From contig MEHQ01001944.1 in assembly GCA_008828725.1 (NCBI GenBank), positions 1 to 64,000 of the forward strand: a stretch of DNA of 64,000 nucleotides, read 5' to 3'. Position 1 is the first letter of the stretch; each line of letters starts with the position of its first letter. Origin of the DNA: Saccharina japonica (lineage: Eukaryota > Sar > Phaeophyceae > Laminariales > Laminariaceae). The notes beneath the pieces are model-generated. The model was not told where the DNA came from and did not search any database. It worked only from the letters and a program-made list of their open reading frames with translations. Shown here in pieces: positions 53,301-62,300 of the stretch. Made by a program: the position numbers and the translations under genes.

Positions 53301-56300
53301 ACCTCCCCTCGGTGAATGTAACAATCACCTTCTTGGTCGGCGAGTGTTGCCTGCCGACGGCGTTCAATTCTCCCCCAAACACCGGCTTTCAGCGTAGTCG
53401 ATTTTCAGCATGGCTCGCCAGCAGGGATAACCGTATAGTTTTCTTCCCACTTCCTTGCTATCGCTATTCGTAGCAGCCACATGGAGAAAGAAGCTCCTTG
53501 AATTGGGACGTATAGCAGCCAAAGCACAACAGTTGTTCGAGCTAGGATATTATCAAAAAGCCATCGATTACGGACTCCTTAATGGAATTATGACCTGATT
53601 TAGCAACACCCAGCATTCACCTCTCACCTCGTGTCATGGCCTCGTAACAGCTCAACCTTCGTCCTCCACTGACTATAGTGTTGTCATGTTCGGCTTCCGA
53701 CAGAGTGGTGCATCAACACACGACAGAGTGGAGCTAACCTTCCCCAGAAAGCAAGTGCATCACGGACAAATTTGCTAATCCGACCTGATTCAGCAACGTG
53801 CAGCATTCACCTTATGTCATGACCTCTTACAAACTCAACCTTCCTCCAGCACTGGTAATAGTGTATAATTTTCGTCTGCACCGAAGTGGTGCCTCAAAAC
53901 ACGACAGCCAGAGCTAGCCTTCCTCAGAAAGCAGTGCATCACGCGAAATTGATGAAGTATGGCCTGCGCAAATGTCCAGCCGTCACCCTAATGTCATGGC
54001 CTGATAGCATCTCCACTGATAATAAGTGCACCTGGTACTGATTTTATCGTTTGCAGAGTGGTGCATCAGTCAGTTGAACACGTCGGGAAGGAGTTCTACG
54101 AATATCTGAGGAGGCGTGTCTGGGTGACCCCGATGAGTTACCTCGAGCTGCTGGGGTCCTTCAAGCGGCAGCTGGCGGCCAAGCGCGCCGATGTTGGGAG
54201 AAACCGCTCTCGCCTCCAGGTTCGAGCCAGAGCACTCAATGCGTACTGTTAATATTTTATATTTTATACGTTTTTGTTTTTTCCTCCTAAGACACCACGC
54301 TCGAGGAGCTCCAACAACCAATTTTGGCATGCAACATTGTAAGCTAAGCCACTACACAATCAATTGGGTAAAAGGCCTCTAACGGAAAATACGTAAAACA
54401 GCGTCTATTGGATCCAACGATACATTGGCTGGGTAGCTCCTCAGTTGCAATGGTTGATGCCATGGTTGAGGAGCTGCTTCAGTAAAAAACATCTGGGCTC
54501 GACAGTGCAAACTTCACCGTAGGTCGGGTCTTGATGGTATGGACAACACTTCAAACAAGTTTTGGGCGCTATATGCTCCGAATTGTTACCTGGGCCCCGA
54601 AAGCGTTATAAAACTCGTTCGGGCGTTGGACCATTGTCTTTTTTTCATCAGGTGGGTCTGGACAAGCTCAGCAGCACCAAGGAGGTGGTGGCGACACTGC
54701 AAGAGGAGCTCACGGTTCTGCAGCCCCAGCTGGTCAAGACCATGAAGGAGGTGACGAGAGAGAGTACATTACCATTACCATTAACATTGACGCTATGATA
54801 TTGTCATAACGACCACGGCTATGCGCGAGCAGTGTGAGAGCAGTCCCACTTCCCTCCCCTCCCACCCCCCCGATTTTCATACGCCTGCCCTGTTTTCAAC
54901 GGTGCCAAGAACTAAATATGACACTCATCTTGCTTTATTGGTACAGAAAATATAAAAGGGTAATTTTAACCCCCCCGTCATGCGCTCGCCTTTTGCGCTA
55001 AGTAAGGCTATAAGCTTTGTATGTGGTGCATGTCATAAATGGCCTAAGGGTAATCCCCCTGAACGCGAACAGAAGAGGAATTAACATACGCAGGCAGGGA
55101 TTTTTATGTCAAGCAGAAAACACCTAATACGCCGAAGGGAACTCGTAGTCAAGGGTCAAATGGCTTAACGCAAGCAGCACATGAGCACGGCTCCCCCCCC
55201 CCGCACCCCACCCCCCCGCCCCCCACAGTCCAATCTCGCTGCTAGGTTGCCCGAGCAAAACAGAATGGTAGATACGATGGTGCAGACATCAAACCTCACC
55301 CCCTCGCCCTGTTTCAACGTGCGCGAACAAAAATTGGAAGACATGCTGGTACAGACACTAAAAATATCAACGTACCCCCCCGCCCCTGTCATCGCCTCAC
55401 CTTGTTGCTCCAAAACATGAAAGGCGCGATGGCGAAGAATATGAAAATTATTAGTTTTGACCCCCCCCCGTCATTCTTTGCCATGTTTCAACGCGTGCAA
55501 AAACGAAAAAGGTGGAAGACATGATGGTTCAGATCAACGCGGACAAGGAAGAGGCCGAGGTGGTGCGGGTCAAGGTCGAAGCCGAGGAGGCCACCGCGAA
55601 CGAAAAGGCGAGTTTCGGTTTTGTTATAGAGGAGGCAGGCCGTGCTACAAGAGATATGTGCAGGGGTTACGCGTTTGAGCCCACAGCAATGATAAAGGCA
55701 TTCTCAACTAATATGGTTTTGGACCCTATGTGCATTTTCCAATATTATTCCGTTACCGACGGAGTGCCTCAACCAAGGTGCTGCTACCCACTACATTTGC
55801 ATCCGATGCGAACCTTACATCATTATTACTGTTATTATTCTTTCCATCCGAGGAAGTTTGCAGCATGAATTTCAACGTTGACCGCGGGTCCAAAAGTAAC
55901 CCTCTGCACAAAGTCTCCTTATAATTTTTGTTGATATCTTGTTCGTTAGATACCTGTACTACAATCAAATGAGGAGCCTCATGAAACATTGAGTGCTACC
56001 CCCGACCGTGGCACGCCTCACACCGTCATGACATCCCCCCTAGCTGCTTGGCCAGAGGGAGGCCAGTCACGCGATGCCGAAGACGGTATATGTAGCCCAT
56101 GGATATGGGTATCGGGTGTATATAGCTCGTTATTTATCTTCAAGCGAGGGGCCCCGATAAAGCATGTTAAGGTGCTGCCCCTTACCGTAGCGCGTGTCAG
56201 CTCTTGATGACAAGAGCAGAGTCTTCAATAGCCTATCGGAGTCGATCGATCCCAAGTATCAGGCACGGGAGACGATGAGATACTACAGCTAGTGTTTTAC

Positions 56301-59300
56301 GACAGTTTTTTTTTGTGGTATACCCCCGAGGCCACGGGATTGTTCAGCTGGTTGACTTTGTTTTTCATCTCGATCTAAAACAATCCGTTTTTATTCAGCG
56401 GGTTGATCTTGCTTGTTATATAAAAAAAACTAGTTTTTTTCAGTGAGTTGGCGTTTCAGTATATCTAAAACAAAAATAGGGTTTCTCCAGCGGGTTAACG
56501 TTTCTTTTCATCTTTTAAAAACAACAAATTATCGTTAGCGTGTTAAAATTACGTTTCATTTTCGTCTCTCTGTAATGATTATTTTCGGGCTAGGCATAAA
56601 GCTCCTCAGGTGATAAAAGGAGCCTCAGAGAGAAAAAAAGGCGAAAAAAAGGCGCAACACTACTACCGTGACCCACGTCATACCTGCTCCCGCCCTTGCC
56701 CCTTGCCCTCGCCCCTTGCCCGTCCCGACGACCGCTTGGTTGGCAGGCGGCCGCCACGAAAGCGATCGCCGACGACGCGCAGAGAGATCTGGACCTCGCG
56801 CTCCCAGCGCTAGAGTCCGCGGTGGCCTGTTTGAACTCCCTTAAGAAGTCAGACATCGACGAGGTGAGATTGATTGCTTGCTGACCGTGACACCGCATAT
56901 ACTGCTGTAGAGACGAAGAAAAAAATAAAGTGACAACTATGTACAATGTGAGTGACAGGTCTCGTCTAGCCTTCAATGCATAGAGAGATCCTCCAGTACC
57001 GACCCCGCATGGGGGTATAACCGTGTCCATTAGGTCGAGAATATACGGTGTACGTAGACAAAACTTATTACCAGGTAAGTGATAACTATATTCAATGTGA
57101 GTGACAGGTCTCGTCCAGCCTTCAATGTATACGAGAGAGATCCTCCGGTACGGACCCCGCATGGAAGTAGGTACAACCGTTTCATATGTTCAAGGTGGAA
57201 AATATATGGGCTTCGATCCTCTTACCAAATGAGGTTCGAGCACCTTAAAACAAAAAGTATTAAGAAAGCCTTGGAGAAAATGCATAATCTATACGCATTC
57301 AAGACGTTTACTACAGTAGTTCTCACCTCCGATATGAGAATGGCGTATGCATGTAGACGTGTGCCAAACGGGCGTTTAAACGGGAAACTTTCATATTTTC
57401 TTTCTCTCACCGCGCTCACCCACCCACTCGTATTTTTCATTTTTTGGGGAAGGCGCCAAGTGAGAAATTTGGATTGAGAAATCGTGCTCAGCGGCGAGCG
57501 CTAACCTGAATCCCATGGAATATACCCTATTATGGTCGAGGTTCCTTAAGGTTGGTGTCGCAACCAAGTTTAGAGCCCTGCCCAGATTTCATTTTCTTGT
57601 TGGCGGATCTTTTTTGTCCCCCCCCCGCCCTCCGATGCTACGACTACGGGCGTTGCACGATATGGGAAACACCCCCCCCCCCTCCCCTCCCGGTGCTCCC
57701 GTACTCGAAAGGAATCGCATGGTCAATGGTCAAATATAACTAAGGCAAGCAACCAAATGGTTACCCCCCACCCCCCCCTCCCTACCAGTACAGGGTTCGA
57801 GCTTCAGAACCGCTCCAATGCAAGTAGCGCGCTTGAAACCCTCATTGGGCCCGCAACCTTGACTAACCTCGAGCGCTTGGGCTGCTATATAGGATATAGT
57901 GTGGCGCTCGCCGCTGGGCATCGTTTCTTAATCCAATTTTCTTAGCATCCCCCCAAGAATTGAACATTTCACTATTATTCTTAGTATTAATACAAAACGT
58001 TCTTTTTTCTCGTAGGTCTATACTGCACGACATCTCTAGAGTTTCCCTACGCCCGCCTGCACTATAACTACGGTTGTTTTTTGCGCCTTGCCGTTGATTT
58101 TTGCGCGGGGTTGATTGATTGACCTGCGTGTGTGAACAGGTGAAGAGCCTAAAAACGCCTCCAAAGGGCGTTAAGCTGACAATGGAGGTGTGCTGCCTCA
58201 TGTTCGACGTCAAGCCTAACAAGATCAAGGACCCCGAAAGCGGCAAGAAGGTACGATACAACACAAAAGTTCTACAATCAAATCACACCCACACCCAACC
58301 GCTCTCGAGCTCGCTTTTGTTTTGTTTCCGTTTTTAACCCTCCGGCAGATTGGTAAAAATATTTTTTACGATAACTACACTCCCACATTTAAAATACGTG
58401 TCGTGGTTCTATCTAGCCCTTCGCTTGGAATGTGTACCTACCTATTTCGTATCGCGCTAAGGGTAGTTCCGAATACACTAATAATGATAGACGTTTGCGA
58501 TATCTTCGAGTGTTTCAGGTCTGACTGCTTCGTCGAGTAACCGAAGGACAGATGCTGCTTCTATTCGCATAGTTGCATGGGGCATTAGCTTTCAGGTCTG
58601 ACTGCTTCGTCGAGTAGCGGAAGGACAGATGCTGCTTCTATTCGCATACTTGCATGGGGCATTAGCTTTCCATTTGGAGGGCTGATGTTATGGTGGGCCT
58701 GCTCATGGCCTTCGAGATAGAGACCAGGGCAGATTGCGTTCGACAAAAAGAAAAATCGCTCAGCACGACGCACAGAAATAAACAGTTTCAGCGATAACTA
58801 CGTACGAGCGTACTTACTTGTGCTTGTTGTCAGTACCCGCGTCTCTGTTGCAAGTTGTGAGTTTTGTCGTTCCCATACCCTATAACCCCATACCCTATAC
58901 CTTCAGCCCCGAAGGAGGAGGATTTCGATTGCTCAGCAACATGCCATACTTGTAGTTTTTCTTGTCTTGTTTTCTTTTCGCGGGTTCTCTGAACCCTTTT
59001 CGGACTGCACCCGCGTTTTTTTAGGGAAAACTAGTTGGAATCAGAATGAACATACGATCGTAAATATTTTGAACATACATATTCGAAAGCATGTCTAGTA
59101 TTAATAATAGATACATGGCCACACTCCCTTTAGGAGGTGACGAATGCTGAAAAATACGAACACATAAAACCAAACAAGATCACATGTATACAGGAGGATA
59201 AAACGCTGTCGGTCCCTATGATAGCCCGAAGCAATAAGTAATGCGGTTCCCAAATGCAGCGGTCCGCTCTGTAGCCCAAATTCTCCGAACCGGTCTCCTA

Positions 59301-62300
59301 ATGTACCAGTCACCTAAATGCATTTTAAACCGAACCCACTTTTTGGGGTCAAACTGCTTGGAATTGGAATGGACTTATTTTTTTATTAAATCATTTGATA
59401 CTCGAAACCGTGTCTATTTCCACACACATGGCCAAAATCACTCTTGAAGAAAAACAAAGAAAAAGCGTGACGAAAGCTGAACAAAAAAGGAGATTATGAA
59501 TAAAATCCATCACGACGAAAGTCGGTCCTTTGTTTATTTGTTTTAATGCGTGGGCGATCTAAAGCCACTCTTCTTGTGTTGTTCATCCATCCACACAATC
59601 GACCAGACAAAGCTACGTTACTGATACCACAGTCAACTCTTCAGCCAAATACGAGCCAAACGCCTGAATGTATCTATAACAGCAAACAGCAGATTATTCT
59701 CGAAACGATACCCGATCTCTGTCCTACCAAAGTCAGCTCTTCAGCCAAATATTATGAAACAAACGCCTAACTATCTCTGCAACAACGAACAACATGTTGT
59801 TCTCGAAACGGTTCCCTATATCTAAAATTATTTTCTCCTTTAACCGTTGTTGACGAAGGTGGATGATTTCTGGGAGCCGGCGAAGAAGCAGCTCCTGGCG
59901 GACGCAAAGGGCTTCATGGACTCTCTGGTCAAATTCGACAAAGACAACATCCCCGACAGAATCATCAAGAAGGCAAGGAAGAAAGGCTTGCGGTGATTTT
60001 TGTTCGCGTGTTGGTTGTCTCCCCTTTTCGTTGTCGCTTTCTTCATGGATAGTGCAAGAAAGAAGAGCAAAACAAAAAACCTTTTTAACCGACCGACCAT
60101 CTTTCAACCATTTTTTACTCTGGTGGATCCGTCCGACAGGCAGAATCAGTGGCAATATCACGACTGAGTTGTTGACCGATCTATATACGACAGGCGTTCG
60201 CCAGCTTCGACGAGAGGGGAGTTCACATTGATTCGCCTTTGTCAACGCCTACGAGTACAGTAGCTGAACATTGTTTTTTTGGGTTTTATTCCTTTTGCCA
60301 CCTGACAAAGTGTATCAATAGCGCTTGCTTCCAATAATATAATCCACATGTGAAAGGGATTCCACTGACTTCAGGCATGGAAGACGCTACCAATCAGATC
60401 TGAAGGCTTGACGAAAAATAAATAATATATATACCGATAATGAAACTCCCCTTTGGTTCGCCTTTGCCTACGTAGCTCAACGTTTGTGTTTTTTTTTGCT
60501 TATTTACACCAGGTGGAACCGTTCAACAACAACCCGGAGTTTACCCCTGAGCAAATCGAAAAAGCGTCCAAGGCTTGCACGGCCATCTGCATGTGGGCCC
60601 TCGCCATGTACCAGTACCACTTCGTTGCGCTGGGGGTCGCGCCTAAGGTCAGTAATAACTCAGAGACGAAGAGGAATACGTCGCATATCCGACAAACCGA
60701 TAACGATCTACAATGTATCATCTACTGTATATATAGATCCTATAGCTGCCATTTTGAGGTGTTGGGCAAGACCAGTAACCGTACAAATCCTACCCGGCAC
60801 GACATCTGTGCCAGAGCCGTCCCATGCGGATCCCACCCGGAAGACATTATCTGTATCGTACAGATCATAGATGTTTAGTGATCTATATGCCACAGCAGAG
60901 GGGCCTCATTGATCCCAAACCCCATACGAATTAACCTATAAGGGCACACAGAAACGAAAATGGTGGCTTCGGAAAGAAGAGTTCGTGGAGAGTTTTTCTT
61001 GTTTCCAGATATAGGTGCAACGCTAGGTAGTTTGCTCTCTTCCCGTTGTCGAGAGAAAATAAGCTTTGGAATTTCACCCCGGGGGGGGTGTGATGTCTCA
61101 TCACCGGGGTGTGTTGTACGGTACACAACTCTTATCACCGGGGTGTGTTATCCGGTGCACAACTCTAATCACCGGGGTGTGTTATACGGTACACAATTAT
61201 TATCACCCGTGTGATACGGTACACGACTCTTATCACCTGTGTGGTACGGTACACACAACGCTTATCACCGGGGTGTGATACGTTACACAACTCTTATCAC
61301 CGGGGTGGGTTATACGGTGTGTTACCTTATCACCCGTGTGATACGGTACACAACTCCTATCGCCGGGGTGTGATACGGTGTGTTATCTTATCACCCGTGT
61401 GATGCGGTACTGTTATCGTACGAGATTATGAAGTCGAACCCCTGCGAACGTGCCAGGACTGTCGTTTTAGTAACATTTTGAGCCCCCCCATTATCCTGAA
61501 GGGGGGACTATTTTGGTATGAACAGGGTCCGGTCCAGTGCCCCTGGCCTCACGACTACTGCCGAGTTTTTCACCGGCTGCTTTCGCCGGCCAATACAAGT
61601 GTACCAAAAGCAAATTCGATAGGGAACTCTTCATTACTTCTATAGACGCGTTCCGTTCACCGATCATCTGAAGTATGTATACCACTATGTCCCGAAAGAC
61701 AAAGGCACTTCTGGATATTAATATTACATCCAAATGTTCCTTTTATCTCGCGGCACAGCAGTGGTATGCCTTTTAAATTAAGTGAGGGGCCTCCTGCTCT
61801 ACGCCCGAACGAGATTCCCGCACAATTACGGGGGGGGGGGGGCATGGATTTCAGAACCCAATATGGAAACCCGGGGATGGGGGGTGAATAAGATCCTCCG
61901 TGGATACGTTTGCTCGTAAACCCGTATTCAGGTGTCAGTTCTCGTTTATAAGGGTAGGAGGGATTTAATTAATTAGTTAACGACTTGGACCAGTGGGGAA
62001 TAATTATTTTGGCCAAAAGAGGGAAATTATATGGTGTGTAGACGTAGGGGCATCCATGGTATTTGGGTCTACATATATAGAATGTTTGGTTACTGTGCCC
62101 CGCCCCTCGAAATATGTTCAATGCAGAAACTGTCTTGACGAACATCCCTAAATGCCTTGTGTGCGTGCGTGCGTGCGTTCCCCGGCCGATGACCCACCCC
62201 GCCGACCTCGCAGAGAGCCGCCCTCGCAGAGGCTCAAGAGGGCCTTGACGTGGTCATGGCGCAGCTAAAGGACGCTAAAGCCAGGCTGGCAGGCGTGCAG

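Noticed and set aside
61095-61412. Palindromic repeats considered as a CRISPR-like array or regulatory operator set
   Set aside because: Units are contiguous and vary gradually; better explained as minisatellite growth from a transposon end.
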